A stretch of DNA of 41,953 bases, taken from contig CAJAXB010000015.1 of assembly GCA_903946795.1 (NCBI GenBank), positions 1-41,953 on the forward strand, written 5' to 3'. This document shows, piece by piece, positions 1 to 8,330 of this stretch. The number at the start of each line of letters is the position of its first letter. Position 1 is the first letter of the stretch. This DNA comes from an uncultured Candidatus Saccharibacteria bacterium. GTDB taxonomy: Bacteria > Patescibacteriota > Saccharimonadia > Saccharimonadales > AWTP1-31. The position numbers were made by a program, and so were the translations under genes. The notes beneath the pieces are model-generated. The model made no database searches, was not told where the DNA came from, and worked only from the letters and a program-made list of their open reading frames with translations.

Positions 1-308
1 ACGACCCCAGTAAGAATTGTTGGTAGAAGATTTAGCATAAACGTAGCACCTGTCACAGTTCGCCGTAAAAAAATAATAGTTAGAAGAGCAGGGAGAACAA
101 GCAGTACAATAAGGACGATTGATTCGGCAGTGAAACTGTAATTTGAATAGAATGACTGGACTAGGTCCAATGTAGCCTTACTGGCAAAAGTTGCGAGCAC
201 ACTTCCAGCACATAGAGCCATAAAAACAAGTGCTGCTCTTGTTTTTAGAATGAGCATCAGTACAACTGGAACAGCAGTAATCACTGCCATAAGGATAAGC
301 GGATTCAT
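1..308 (-). CDS. Partial integral membrane protein, function unknown
   Basis: An open frame on the minus strand starts with the ATG at 306-308 and runs off the left edge with no stop, giving about 102 residues. It reads MNPLILMAVITAVPVVLMLI, then a second hydrophobic stretch (ALVFMALCAGSVLATF), a polar loop (KATLDLVQSFYSNYSFTAE) and a third one (IVLIVLLVLPALLTIIFL). At least three membrane helices are therefore visible. It begins 31 nt after the stop of the rimK-like gene on the same strand, so it is probably the last gene of that operon. I do not recognise the family. The CvpA-like arrangement of short helices is only a loose resemblance. Confidence 0.6.
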   Translation of the reverse strand, partial: MNPLILMAVITAVPVVLMLILKTRAALVFMALCAGSVLATFASKATLDLVQSFYSNYSFTAESIVLIVLLVLPALLTIIFLRRTVTGATFMLNLLPTILTGV

Positions 309-339
309 ACTAATATTCTAGCATGGACGAGTTTGTATG

Positions 340-1242
340 TTATGCACCTACGCGGTCTTTGCGTCGTTTTGCTTTAGCGTTTTGCTCAATATATTCAATT
401 ATTTTTTCAGCGACATTTCGGCCTGTTACTTTTTCAATACCAAAACCTGGGCTTGGATTTACTTCCAGCACAAGAGGACCTCTTTCAGAACGCATCATAT
501 CTACACCGCAAATTGAAAGCCCCATTGCCTTAGCTGCTTTCAGTGCAGTCTTTCGCTCTTCGTCAGTAAGCTTAACGCTAGTACCTTCCCCGCCCTGATG
601 GAGATTAGAACGGAAATCATCGTCAAGACTCTGTCGTTTCATGCTTGCAACTACACGTCCACCTACTACAAAAGCACGTATATCCATACCTGCAGATTCT
701 TGTACGAATTCCTGCACCAAAAAGTTCACACCTTCGACATAGAAAGCTTGCATTACAGCTTGGGCAGCTTTTTTAGTTTCTGCGAGCACAACTCCATTGC
801 CATGAGTACCGCGAGCAACCTTAATAATGAGCGGTGCTCCACCAGCCTGCTCTACAACATCATCGAGATCAGTTGTTTCACGAGCGAACACTGTCTTTGG
901 AATTCCAACATCTGCTCGTGCAAGAATCTGCATTGATCGCAACTTGTCACGTGATCGGTTAATTGAAATGGAGCTTACAGTTGTGTATACACCCTGCATC
1001 TCAAACTGACGAACAATCGCAGTACCATACTTAGTAATACTCTGCCCAACACGAGGAATAATTGCATCTATATCAGTAAGATCTTCACCACGATATCGAA
1101 CAACCGGACGGCTTTTTTCTACAGTTACATAACATTCAGCATGATTAATAACACGAACCGTATGGCCGCGCTCAATAGCGACTTCTTTTAGTCGCTTTGT
1201 TGAGTAGTTTCCTGGTCCGCGGGATAAGATTGCAATATTCAT
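340..1242 (-). CDS. rimK: RimK-family ATP-grasp ligase (S6-glutamate ligase type)
   Basis: This 300-residue protein has the full RimK layout: an N-terminal pre-ATP-grasp domain (MNIAILSRGPGNYSTKRL), then an ATP-grasp fold. Visible signatures are PLIIKVARGTHGNGVVLAE (glycine-rich ATP loop, about residues 135-155), QEFVQESAGMDIRAFVVGG, a late CGVDMMRSERGPLVLEVNPSPG with the metal-binding Glu and Asn, and a basic tail. Family members add glutamates to ribosomal protein S6 or make related peptide bonds. The start overlaps the 3' end of the upstream protease-like gene by 4 nt (ATGA), which means translational coupling. The exact substrate cannot be read from sequence, so RimK family is safer than S6 ligase. 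The length is normal for the family. Confidence 0.9.
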   Translation of the reverse strand: MNIAILSRGPGNYSTKRLKEVAIERGHTVRVINHAECYVTVEKSRPVVRYRGEDLTDIDAIIPRVGQSITKYGTAIVRQFEMQGVYTTVSSISINRSRDKLRSMQILARADVGIPKTVFARETTDLDDVVEQAGGAPLIIKVARGTHGNGVVLAETKKAAQAVMQAFYVEGVNFLVQEFVQESAGMDIRAFVVGGRVVASMKRQSLDDDFRSNLHQGGEGTSVKLTDEERKTALKAAKAMGLSICGVDMMRSERGPLVLEVNPSPGFGIEKVTGRNVAEKIIEYIEQNAKAKRRKDRVGA

Positions 1243-1736
1243 GTATCTATTCCTTCCTCCTCGTCTAGAGGCAATTCAATTCCAAATTGATTCTTAAGTT
1301 TTCTTTTATTTATTCCTGTTTTCGCTGGATCTACCAGAAAATCATGATTCAATAATCTACGCCCAATGAGGATAGGGTATACATTATTCTTGCGATCTGC
1401 AAGGCTAAAGCTCGCTAACAATGTTTTAGAGCCTAAGCGAACGCGTAGTTTTACTTCATATCGCTCTTCACTATTACCAAAAGAGTTTGTTACGGTAATT
1501 TTTGAGAAACGAGCAGTTGTAATTCGTTCGATATCCTGAGTACACGCTGGATGTCCTTCAAGAAGGCTAAAGCTCAACGTATTGTCGTCATTAAGCGTAA
1601 TGCTTGAAGCATGGACAGAAGATCGGTATGCGCCAGTATCAGTTTTTGCGGGAATATTAAGAATGCCGTAATCAACAAAATCCATCGATTCAGCCCGTCC
1701 GATAATTTCCTTCTGAGAGTCCTTTTTTGAAACCAT
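1239..1736 (-). CDS. RimB-like / ATP-dependent zinc protease family (retropepsin-like)
   Basis: The 165-residue protein carries the signature of the family annotated as putative ATP-dependent zinc protease (PF05618), recently called RimB: IPAKTDTGAYRSSVHAS near residues 29-45, with the Asp-Thr-Gly of a retropepsin-like active site, followed by LIGRRLLNHDFLVDP near residues 124-138. Members typically sit beside rimK and are thought to remove the glutamate tail added to S6. That context is present here: the gene directly precedes rimK and overlaps it by 4 nt. An SD-like GGGAAG lies before the ATG at 1734-1736. The pairing argues for a modification/demodification couple; the enzymatic role is inferred from the family. 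Confidence 0.85.
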   Translation of the reverse strand: MVSKKDSQKEIIGRAESMDFVDYGILNIPAKTDTGAYRSSVHASSITLNDDNTLSFSLLEGHPACTQDIERITTARFSKITVTNSFGNSEERYEVKLRVRLGSKTLLASFSLADRKNNVYPILIGRRLLNHDFLVDPAKTGINKRKLKNQFGIELPLDEEEGIDT

Positions 1737-1878
1737 AGCGATATCTTCCCTGCCCTTTAATTATTACATTTTACTAGTTGCATATTTTAACATACTTTTG
1801 TATTTTAAGCAATACCTTTTTACGCCCTTTGAGAGGTGTTATTTCGTATTGTATAAGGGTATTTTTGTAAACACAATA

Positions 1879-2763
1879 CTATATCACGCAACGAAGAGCT
1901 TTATGACAGGAAGAGATGTGAATTTCGCTATCTTTATCAATGGTATAGATCTCTCCATCAAGCTGAATATTTAGAGGGTGAGTAGTAATGCAAGAATAAG
2001 AGCTCGTCCGATCCTCATGCGCCATAACACCCGCAACGGACTTAACGAGCGTACCCATAAGCTTTACGACATTTGCATCTGATGTAAGTATTTCGAACAG
2101 TCCATCATCTACTTTGGCAGTTTTCGATAATGATAAGACTTTAGACATTTTACCTACATTACTCAATATAATACTTTGATACTCAAGCGCATGATCTCCG
2201 ACAACGATTGTGAACGGCTTATTTTTTACAAACGTTTTTAAAAAGATAAGTAACTCATTGGTTGAATTAAGATCTACCTCGTTAAGGGCTTTACCAACTT
2301 CAGAAGAGAGCCCGAATCCAATATATGAATGAGCATATTTATGCCATGGCCTTCCATTAATTCGTGATTCGATCTTAAGTACATCAATAGTTTGCACAGT
2401 TCCTGATTCAATGCGATCAATAACGTGAGGCTGGTGCAGCTGCTTGTAGTGATCGTTAGCGTTTCCAGATGGAAGTAGACCTGTAACGGGTGTATGTGCA
2501 GCATCTGCGGCTTCTAGTGCGCCATTGATAACCTCATGATAACCGCCATCGCCACTTGATGAAATAATGAGCGGACGAGCTTCACGCTTTGTTATTTCAT
2601 ATGCTATTTTGCGTGCATGGTCAGGGCGCTCTGTCACGATGAGTTTTACTACGTCTTTATATTGAGTGCGTTCTAATTTTTTTGCGATAGCACGCGCATT
2701 TAACTCACTCTCGCCGGTGCTGAAATCATTGTAAATTATTGTTATAGAACTGTATTCGTTCAT
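1879..2763 (-). CDS. Diacylglycerol kinase family lipid kinase
   Basis: A protein of about 294 residues with the DAGK catalytic fold. It opens MNEYSSITIIYNDFSTGESE, followed by ISSSGDGGYHEVINGALEAA, where the usual GGDGT nucleotide loop reads SGDGG, and TGLLPSGNANDHYKQL. A C-terminal beta domain carries HPLNIQLDGEIYTIDKD. Such enzymes phosphorylate diacylglycerol or related lipids at the inner membrane face. A longer frame starts at 2802, but the ATG at 2763 is preferred: a TATACT box lies 7 nt upstream of it (2771-2776), and the conserved domain begins right after. It is divergent from yaaA. The lipid substrate is unknown; the YegS/BmrU class is a possible alternative label. Confidence 0.85.
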   Translation of the reverse strand: MNEYSSITIIYNDFSTGESELNARAIAKKLERTQYKDVVKLIVTERPDHARKIAYEITKREARPLIISSSGDGGYHEVINGALEAADAAHTPVTGLLPSGNANDHYKQLHQPHVIDRIESGTVQTIDVLKIESRINGRPWHKYAHSYIGFGLSSEVGKALNEVDLNSTNELLIFLKTFVKNKPFTIVVGDHALEYQSIILSNVGKMSKVLSLSKTAKVDDGLFEILTSDANVVKLMGTLVKSVAGVMAHEDRTSSYSCITTHPLNIQLDGEIYTIDKDSEIHISSCHKALRCVI

Positions 2764-2770
2764 TACACTT

Positions 2771-2776
2771 AGTATA
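2771..2776 (-). promoter_or_regulatory. -10 box of the lipid kinase gene
   Basis: TATACT on the minus strand ends 7 nt before the ATG at 2763, which predicts a leaderless or nearly leaderless transcript. No -35 element is clear. Confidence 0.5.
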
Positions 2777-2811
2777 GCCTGAATTATTATTTTATCGCCC
2801 ATATAGATTGC

Positions 2812-2817
2812 TATACT
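2812..2817 (+). promoter_or_regulatory. Extended -10 of yaaA
   Basis: TATACT preceded by TGC lies 7 nt before the yaaA ATG at 2825, predicting a leaderless transcript. It is divergent from the lipid kinase promoter 35 nt away, and the two may compete for polymerase. Confidence 0.55.
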
Positions 2818-2824
2818 ACTACTT

Positions 2825-3607
2825 ATGATCTACGTGCTTCACTCTTCAAAAACAATGCAGACAGTTGGGGGTGGTCACGAGCTAACACAAATACCACTAT
2901 TCTTGCTCAACGCCGAGGAACTACACACTTTTCTTGCGTCCTTGAGTACCTCACAACTTCAAGACTTGATGCATGTTTCAGAAAATTTGGCTAAGAGCAT
3001 TCATAAGCAAGTGCATGGTTGGAATACAGAACCACAAACACAGACTTTAGCGATTGATAGCTTTAGAGGGGATATTTTTAGCGGGCTCAGAGCGTCTTCA
3101 TTATCTGCATCGGAACGGGCCTACGCTAACCAGCATTTAATCTTTCTCTCGGGGCTATACGGGCTTATACGGCCATTTGATAGTATCATGCCGTATAGAC
3201 TTGAAATGGGTTATTCACTCAAAGGTTTCAAAACGACTTCTTTATATGAATATTGGGGCACTAAAATTGCTGACACTGTTTCTGACCAAACTATTCTTAA
3301 CTTAAGCTCAGTCGAATACTCGAAAGTGCTCACAAAATATATTGCAAAAGATAAAATATATAGTCCCCGCTTTCTATCATTAGACAGTAAAACAAACACA
3401 TATAAAAATGTTGCGGTTCATGCAAAAATTGCCCGAGGAGCATTTGCTCGATGGGCTATTCAAAATCGTATAAGCGACCCCAAAAAACTAATCGAATTTA
3501 AAGATTTAGGTTATATCTATAATAAAAAGCTTAGTTCCGAACACGGTCCAACATTTACCTGTGAAATTTTTCAAGGTCTTGGACTGAGTGTCCGAATGCA
3601 GGCTTAG
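2825..3607 (+). CDS. yaaA: YaaA family peroxide stress protein (DUF328)
   Basis: The 260-residue protein follows the YaaA/DUF328 layout from end to end. Segments seen are a short N-terminal strand with HSSKTMQ, the helix STSQLQDLMHVSENLAKS, then ALDSFRGDIFSGLRA-type sequence (IDSFRGDIFSGLRA, about residues 78-91), the hallmark LSGLYGLIRPFDSIMPYRLEMG near residues 115-136, a WGTKIAD element and ILNLSSVEYSKVL. YaaA in Escherichia coli lowers free iron during peroxide stress and binds DNA; that role is family knowledge, not shown here. It is transcribed alone and its last 4 nt overlap the convergent rhodanese gene. The length matches the family. Confidence 0.92.
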   Translation: MIYVLHSSKTMQTVGGGHELTQIPLFLLNAEELHTFLASLSTSQLQDLMHVSENLAKSIHKQVHGWNTEPQTQTLAIDSFRGDIFSGLRASSLSASERAYANQHLIFLSGLYGLIRPFDSIMPYRLEMGYSLKGFKTTSLYEYWGTKIADTVSDQTILNLSSVEYSKVLTKYIAKDKIYSPRFLSLDSKTNTYKNVAVHAKIARGAFARWAIQNRISDPKKLIEFKDLGYIYNKKLSSEHGPTFTCEIFQGLGLSVRMQA

Positions 3608-3861
3608 CTGTATTTAGCAGCAACTTGGTCTTTATTAATCCCGTTCACGACATTCGTAAAACCCTGTGATTCAAGAATCTGCTTCGATACATTTGAGCGG
3701 CTACCTGACACGCAGTACAAAATAATTTCTGTGTCTTTTGCTACATCTTTTAGTTGATCGGAGCCCTGCATTATTTCCGCTGGTGGAATATTGATAGCTC
3801 CATCAACGTGGCCACGTGCAAATTCTTCAGGTTCGCGTACGTCGATTATAATTCTCTGCAT
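3604..3861 (-). CDS. Single-domain rhodanese-like protein
   Basis: An 85-residue single rhodanese domain: RIIIDVREPEEFARGHVDGA at the N-terminus, AINIPPAEI, and the active-site loop YCVSGSRSNVSK with the catalytic cysteine in CVSGSR, ending GFTNVVNGI. Such proteins move sulfur as a persulfide on that cysteine; partners are unknown. It lies 2 nt after the nucleoside deaminase gene on the same strand, so it is the last gene of a three-gene operon. Its stop overlaps the convergent yaaA end by 4 nt. The start ATG fits the family, since DVREP usually lies within the first ten residues. Confidence 0.9.
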   Translation of the reverse strand: MQRIIIDVREPEEFARGHVDGAINIPPAEIMQGSDQLKDVAKDTEIILYCVSGSRSNVSKQILESQGFTNVVNGINKDQVAAKYS

Positions 3862-3863
3862 AT

Positions 3864-4370
3864 TTAGACTGTTGAAGAATTTGATTTATGTTGTTTATTG
3901 TATGAATCTAGCAAATGTACACATTCCTTTTCCAAAATGCCGCCCTTGACAACCATGCTATTGCCATCGCGTAGGTTCATTCGCTTTGCTTCATCTTCGT
4001 CATGAAATTTTCCTTTAATATCTACTAATGATGAGTCGACATCCTTATGGTAGGCTCCAAAAAAAATGCGAGGTATGCGTGCCCATGCAGCAGCACTCAA
4101 ACACATGTGACATGATTCAAGGGTCGTATAAATAGTGTAGTCGTGAAGATTATTTGTTTTAAGCTTTTTAGCTGCCTCTTTAATGCAATTAACCTCCGCA
4201 TGGGCAGTAGGATCATTTGTATGATTTGCAGTACTACCGCCTCGTGCAATGACCTCACCCGTTGATTCTTCAACTAGAACGGCTCCAATTGCTACCCCGC
4301 CCTCCAGCTGGGCTTCCTTAGCCGCCCTAATGGCTTCGCGCATATAATCTTCTCGTGATTGCAGACTCAT
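3864..4370 (-). CDS. Nucleoside/nucleotide deaminase family protein (CMP/dCMP deaminase fold)
   Basis: This 168-residue protein has the zinc-dependent deaminase signature: HAEVNCIKEAAKK (His-Ala-Glu, about residues 76-88) and ESCHMCLSAAAWARI, where the usual PCxxC reads SCHMC. Both zinc cysteines and the catalytic Glu are kept. The upstream GVAIGAVLVEESTGEVIARGGS strands are typical of guanine deaminase and TadA-type enzymes. The replaced proline beside the first cysteine and the insert DVDSSLVDIKGKFHDEDEAKR leave the substrate open: a guanine-, cytosine- or tRNA-directed role cannot be chosen. Its start overlaps the DUF1801 gene by 4 nt. Confidence 0.85.
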   Translation of the reverse strand: MSLQSREDYMREAIRAAKEAQLEGGVAIGAVLVEESTGEVIARGGSTANHTNDPTAHAEVNCIKEAAKKLKTNNLHDYTIYTTLESCHMCLSAAAWARIPRIFFGAYHKDVDSSLVDIKGKFHDEDEAKRMNLRDGNSMVVKGGILEKECVHLLDSYNKQHKSNSSTV

Positions 4371-4720
4371 GATTGCTTTCCTTTTTCTATAGCAGTTATT
4401 CGTGCTTTAAGTAATTTCTCAATGAGATCGTCTGGGAGTGGATGGTCCAACGTAAACTGAATAGTTCCTTTCGAGACCGTATACGAAGCAAGTTCATCTT
4501 TTAACGCTTCGATGGGAAAGGCAGTAGGGAACACGCTCAAGTGATCTTTAAATGCTGCAAAGTAGATCAATGGTTTGCCCTGATAGGTAAATGCCGGCAT
4601 GTCATAACTAAAGGCTTCTTCTGCATCTGGAACGTGTTTGTGAATTAGCGCACGGATATGCTGCAAGGCTGCTTTATTTTCTGGCGAAAGGGCGTTTAGG
4701 TAGATATCGATATGAGACAT
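4367..4720 (-). CDS. DUF1801 (YdhG-like) domain protein
   Basis: The 117-residue protein shows the DUF1801 pattern: IDIYLNALSPENKAALQHIR, IHKHVPDAEEAFSYDMPAF, YQGKPLIYFAAFKDHLSVFP and a C-terminal GTIQFTLDHPLPDDLIEKLL. The family includes YdhG and the Bacillus iron-chaperone-like protein; no firm activity is established. It is the first gene of the operon with the deaminase and rhodanese. An extended -10 (TGC-TACAAT, 4728-4736) lies 7 nt before the ATG, so the operon mRNA is probably leaderless. Confidence 0.88.
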   Translation of the reverse strand: MSHIDIYLNALSPENKAALQHIRALIHKHVPDAEEAFSYDMPAFTYQGKPLIYFAAFKDHLSVFPTAFPIEALKDELASYTVSKGTIQFTLDHPLPDDLIEKLLKARITAIEKGKQS

Positions 4721-4727
4721 TAGCTAC

Positions 4728-4736
4728 ATTGTAGCA
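4728..4736 (-). promoter_or_regulatory. Extended -10 of the DUF1801-deaminase-rhodanese operon
   Basis: Minus-strand TGCTACAAT; the hexamer (4728-4733) is 7 nt from the ATG at 4720, giving a predicted leaderless start. Confidence 0.5.
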
Positions 4737-4754
4737 AAGTGAAATGGTTATTCT

Positions 4755-6479
4755 CTATTGATATCTTTTTCGAACGACAAACCCAGCTGCAGATAGGCTC
4801 ACTACAAGAGCAATAGCCGCGAGAGGATTATTATGATCTTCAGTACTCTTTTCAAGTCCAGTACTAGGTGCACCAACCGTAATCAAGGAAAGCATTATTG
4901 GATCTTTAATTATCTTATTAGCAACTCCATCACTATCCAATGTTCCACCGTCTGTGATATTGTATGTGACCGTTGTTTTGGTGACACCACCGATTGAACG
5001 AGTACCAAATGTTGCACCACTTACCGTTTGAAAATTTTTCGTGGTTGGATTGTAGTAACGTAGCACGGATTTCGAAGTGTCATATACCTTATCGTAGATA
5101 ACTGTGATCGGCACAGTCATACCTGCAGTCGGGCAATAGACTTCAAAGCCAGTAGTTGTTGTAAGTTGTGGCGCAAACCCAGTGTCTGTCTGTGAGCTAT
5201 AAGGATTAGACCACTGTGGATTCTCAATTGTGCAATTTGAATTTGCAGGAGTTTCTATAGTACTCCACACGTCTGCGTCATTGGGAAGAGATTTAACATA
5301 TGCCTGGTAGGAATCATCAATGCCATCGCCGTTTGCGTCACCATTGTTTGGGACATTGCTTGGAACCAACATTGCCTGTAACCCGCGCAGAGTTGGGTAG
5401 TCGTTTTCTTGTGCTTGCCATATTGTATTAAAATCCCAAGTATCTATTGGTGTAGTGGTGTTATCGCCTTTCCATACTTCAGGTGCTGCCTGACTATTTG
5501 TCGCACCGCTGCACGTATTTGAACCGCCCCAAACACAGTTGCCGGTACCAATTCTATACAAATCAAACCAGTTATTAGTCGATATTCCATTATCTCCTGA
5601 GCCCCATAATCCGCCTACCCCGCCTATTCCATTAGCTAAAGATGCCGAGAATGAGTCAGTTACAGTGCCTTCAAAGAATCCGCCGATAAGACCACCAGCG
5701 CTCGCTTGTGTGCCGTCAAAATTGATTGTCGATGAACTATATATCCTACTAACCTGTGCTCCAGTTGAGAACATTCCGCCAATTGCACCACCTGAGTAGC
5801 TAATCGCAGGGTTGACAGTACCGTCCACAAAGCTATCTTCAATAACAACTTCATCTAGAAACACACCGCCTACAAGGCCACCTAAATATCCGACTGGTGC
5901 ACTTACTGAACCGCTGAAAGAACTCTTCGTAAAAGAAAAAGAGCCTGTGCCTCCAAATATCATACCTACAAGGCCACCAGTGTAGCCCCCTTCTGTAGCA
6001 ATATCCATATTTGAATGTACGTTAGTAATGAGCGTTGCACCTCCGGCAATCCCAACTATGCTTCCAGCTGTATTTGTACTTGTTATCGATCCACTTTCGA
6101 TGCGAAAATCTTTTATTGTTGCATTCTTTGCAGATGTAAATAGTCCTAAGCCATTAATTGTGAGGTTTTTAATTGTGTGGTTATTGCCAAACAGTTTACC
6201 TGTAAAGTCACTGATATTGTATATGCCGATACTTGTAAACTCCACACCTTCACAATCAATATTTGAAACAAGTTCATAGGTTGCATCTATGTGATCATTC
6301 ATTGACTGTAGTTGTGCACAGTTTGCTATTCTATAGGGGCTCTCGTCAGTACCGTCACCGTAGCCTGAAAATGGAGTTGCACCATTCGCGTATGCTGTTA
6401 CTGGACGTAAGCCAATACTCAAAACGCTCAATACCAAAACTGCAACCAGTGAAATCGCCCCAAACCTTGTACGTTTCAT
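4755..6479 (-). CDS. GLUG-repeat surface protein with C-terminal APSTG-like anchor
   Basis: A 574-residue secreted protein. Residues 1-33 form a signal peptide (basic MKRTRF, then VAVLVLSVLSIGL, ending TAYANG). The mature part opens with the module shared by the other GLUG proteins here (PYRIANCAQLQSMN, then SNIDCEG). GLUG repeats follow, each with a GGLVG/GGAIGG core. A calcium-loop-like DANGDGIDDSYQ lies near residue 380. Next is a beta domain resembling the choice-of-anchor U type (RYYNPTTKNFQTV, ITDGGTLDSDGV). The end is GAPSTGLEKS, a hydrophobic helix (LAAIALVVSLSAAGFVV) and RKRYQ, the form of a sortase-type sorting signal with APSTG in place of LPxTG. SD GAGGT precedes the ATG. An adhesin role is inferred; no sortase gene is present in the window. 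Confidence 0.85.
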   Translation of the reverse strand: MKRTRFGAISLVAVLVLSVLSIGLRPVTAYANGATPFSGYGDGTDESPYRIANCAQLQSMNDHIDATYELVSNIDCEGVEFTSIGIYNISDFTGKLFGNNHTIKNLTINGLGLFTSAKNATIKDFRIESGSITSTNTAGSIVGIAGGATLITNVHSNMDIATEGGYTGGLVGMIFGGTGSFSFTKSSFSGSVSAPVGYLGGLVGGVFLDEVVIEDSFVDGTVNPAISYSGGAIGGMFSTGAQVSRIYSSSTINFDGTQASAGGLIGGFFEGTVTDSFSASLANGIGGVGGLWGSGDNGISTNNWFDLYRIGTGNCVWGGSNTCSGATNSQAAPEVWKGDNTTTPIDTWDFNTIWQAQENDYPTLRGLQAMLVPSNVPNNGDANGDGIDDSYQAYVKSLPNDADVWSTIETPANSNCTIENPQWSNPYSSQTDTGFAPQLTTTTGFEVYCPTAGMTVPITVIYDKVYDTSKSVLRYYNPTTKNFQTVSGATFGTRSIGGVTKTTVTYNITDGGTLDSDGVANKIIKDPIMLSLITVGAPSTGLEKSTEDHNNPLAAIALVVSLSAAGFVVRKRYQ

Positions 6480-6484
6480 TTTTT

Positions 6485-6518
6485 ACCTCAAAAACTAAAC
6501 TATGGTCTCATTGTACCA
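6485..6518 (-). promoter_or_regulatory. Extended -10 and RBS of the GLUG surface protein gene
   Basis: Minus-strand TGG-TACAAT has its hexamer at 6510-6515, about 30 nt before the ATG. GAGGT at 6485-6489 is a good Shine-Dalgarno site. Unlike many genes here this one has a real leader. Confidence 0.5.
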
Positions 6519-6567
6519 CCAACCATAAGCAATACAAGAAAATGAGGATACGCTATACTAGGCTTCT

Positions 6568-6849
6568 ATGGAGACGAGCTCAGCTACATCAGTATTGCGG
6601 CTACGTATAGGCGTAGTATTGCTATTTATTTGGTGGGTGCCAATTTGGATTATTGGACCTCAGCTTGCTAACGTACTAGGTCTTGACCCTAATCATACCC
6701 GCATAATTATCATGCTCATACAAACAATAATTGGCTTTATCGGGGCTATCATTGTCGGCAAGCAAGTCGCTGTAATCGTCAGAAAAAATCCGTTCAAAAA
6801 AATGCCAGGAGTGATCTGGAAGGCGCTCCGCTACGGATCTATCGGATAG
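6568..6849 (+). CDS. Small two-helix membrane protein
   Basis: A 93-residue protein with two membrane helices: IGVVLLFIWWVPIWIIGPQLA and IIIMLIQTIIGFIGAIIVG, then a basic tail (VRKNPFKKMP). TATACT at 6554-6559 lies 8 nt upstream of the ATG, so translation may start near the 5' end of the mRNA. It is convergent with the polysaccharide deacetylase gene, which ends 1 nt away. I do not recognise the family. The basic C-terminus is predicted to be cytoplasmic by the positive-inside rule. Confidence 0.7.
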   Translation: METSSATSVLRLRIGVVLLFIWWVPIWIIGPQLANVLGLDPNHTRIIIMLIQTIIGFIGAIIVGKQVAVIVRKNPFKKMPGVIWKALRYGSIG

Positions 6850-7566
6850 CTACTTATACGGCTTAATGCCGAACAGTTGATCGACGGTCACAAAAGTATA
6901 GCCGTCTGCTGTAAGTGCACTCACGGTATGCTTTACGCTTTCGACAGTTTCTTTGCGGGCTGCCCCCTTCCCGTTGTATCCGTCATGAAATATTAAAATA
7001 CCTCCAGGCCGAGCTCTTGTGACTGCAGTCTTTGCAATCTTTTCTGGTGATACGTGAAATACTTCTAGATTATTGCAAAAGAGTCCGGAAACAGGGAACA
7101 AACCCATGTTTTTTGCAGAACGAAGGAGCAGGGGAGTTCTAAAAAGCCAAGGTGGGCGGAATAACGCAGGCTCCTTCCCTAGTACTTGCTTAAACTCTGC
7201 TTGAGATTCTTGTAACTCCGTACGGAAACTCGGTTGCGTAAAATACTTAAGAAAACTATGGCTCTGTGAATGATTGCCAATAACATGACCCGTATCATAC
7301 ATTCTTTTCGTTAACTTCGGTTCTTGCTTTACGGCTTTTCCAACTTGGAAGAATGTAGCCTTAATATTTCGTGAATCCAAATAGTCAACAATCTCAGATG
7401 TATACGGCTCATTGGGCCCATCATCAAAAGTAAGAGCAATGACTTTTTTAGTTTCATTAACTTTTTTATATGGAAACGCTCCAAATACTTTTGAATATGG
7501 CGACATGAAAAGCCAGTAGAGTAAAAAAGTAATTACACCAAACAAACTAATGATGAAGATGATCAT
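6850..7566 (-). CDS. Membrane-anchored polysaccharide deacetylase (NodB domain)
   Basis: A 238-residue protein with an N-terminal anchor (MIIFIISLFGVITFLLYWLF) and a NodB deacetylase domain. Motif 1 is ALTFDDGPNEPYT (metal-binding Asp pair, about residues 44-56), motif 2 is HVIGNHSQSHSF (HxxxxH-type), and RPPWLFRTP and ILIFHDGYNG supply the other conserved positions. Such enzymes remove acetyl groups from GlcNAc of peptidoglycan or of other cell-surface glycans. Its start overlaps the glycosyltransferase gene by 4 nt, so the two may act on one glycan. The catalytic domain probably lies outside the membrane; the substrate is not known. Confidence 0.92.
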   Translation of the reverse strand: MIIFIISLFGVITFLLYWLFMSPYSKVFGAFPYKKVNETKKVIALTFDDGPNEPYTSEIVDYLDSRNIKATFFQVGKAVKQEPKLTKRMYDTGHVIGNHSQSHSFLKYFTQPSFRTELQESQAEFKQVLGKEPALFRPPWLFRTPLLLRSAKNMGLFPVSGLFCNNLEVFHVSPEKIAKTAVTRARPGGILIFHDGYNGKGAARKETVESVKHTVSALTADGYTFVTVDQLFGIKPYK

Positions 7567-8330
7567 CTTTTACTTATCTCCTTTAATTTTGTTTGGAATT
7601 TTTCTCGAATATTAGGAGCTGAACCTATAATCTGCGCCTTGAAAATACGACTTAATAAATACTCGAGGAGATAGTAATAAATGAGCGTAACGAATAGATT
7701 ATAAAAAAGTCCCCGCCTTAATCTTCTGGATGATGTGTATGTTGGGTTAGTATTATCGAAGACTATCTTTCCTTTTTTCTTGATTTTGCGTAGTAAATCA
7801 AGCTCATCTCCGCCCTGCGTAAGTTTTGTATCATAGCCTTCCCATGCACTTTTCTTAAATGCAGTATTAGTTGCAGTTATATAGAATGGTCTCCCAATGA
7901 CTTTAGCTACTAGGCTTACGCTACCAAACAAAATACGAGGATATATTGCACCCCAATAGGGAGGATCAACGAATCGGCAAGGCCCCATAACTGCAACGAC
8001 ATTTTTTTCTTGAAAATTAGCATCTATAGTCTGTAGCCACGAAGGGCTGAATACAGTATCTGCATCAGTAGAAATAACTATTTCACCCGTAGCTGCTTCA
8101 GTCCCCTTTTGCCGAGCCCAGCAAACTCCGGGATGTTTTGCATGCACAACTCTTGCTCCAAGCTTTTTAACAAGATCGGCCGTACCGTCGGTGCTATTAT
8201 TATCGGCAACTATTATTTCATAATCGCCTTTATAGTCTTGGTCTTGGAGTGACTTAATAGTATCACCAATATATTCCTCTTCGTTATAGGCTGGAATAAC
8301 AATGCTAAAACGCGGCTTATTATGTTTCAC
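7563..8330 (-). CDS. Family 2 glycosyltransferase
   Basis: This 255-residue GT-A protein opens FSIVIPAYNEEEYIGDTIKS, has the nucleotide-sugar site IIVADNNSTDGTADL, and a DTD-like metal site in EIVISTDADTVFSPSW (about residue 94). A GGDELDLLRKIKKKGKI acceptor segment and a hydrophobic stretch near the C-terminus (FYNLFVTLIYYYLLEYLL) follow, so it is probably bound to the inner membrane. It is overlapped by 4 nt on both sides by the deacetylase gene and the small membrane protein gene, forming a tight operon for surface glycan assembly. Sugar donor and acceptor cannot be read from sequence. Confidence 0.92.
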   Translation of the reverse strand: MKHNKPRFSIVIPAYNEEEYIGDTIKSLQDQDYKGDYEIIVADNNSTDGTADLVKKLGARVVHAKHPGVCWARQKGTEAATGEIVISTDADTVFSPSWLQTIDANFQEKNVVAVMGPCRFVDPPYWGAIYPRILFGSVSLVAKVIGRPFYITATNTAFKKSAWEGYDTKLTQGGDELDLLRKIKKKGKIVFDNTNPTYTSSRRLRRGLFYNLFVTLIYYYLLEYLLSRIFKAQIIGSAPNIREKFQTKLKEISKR

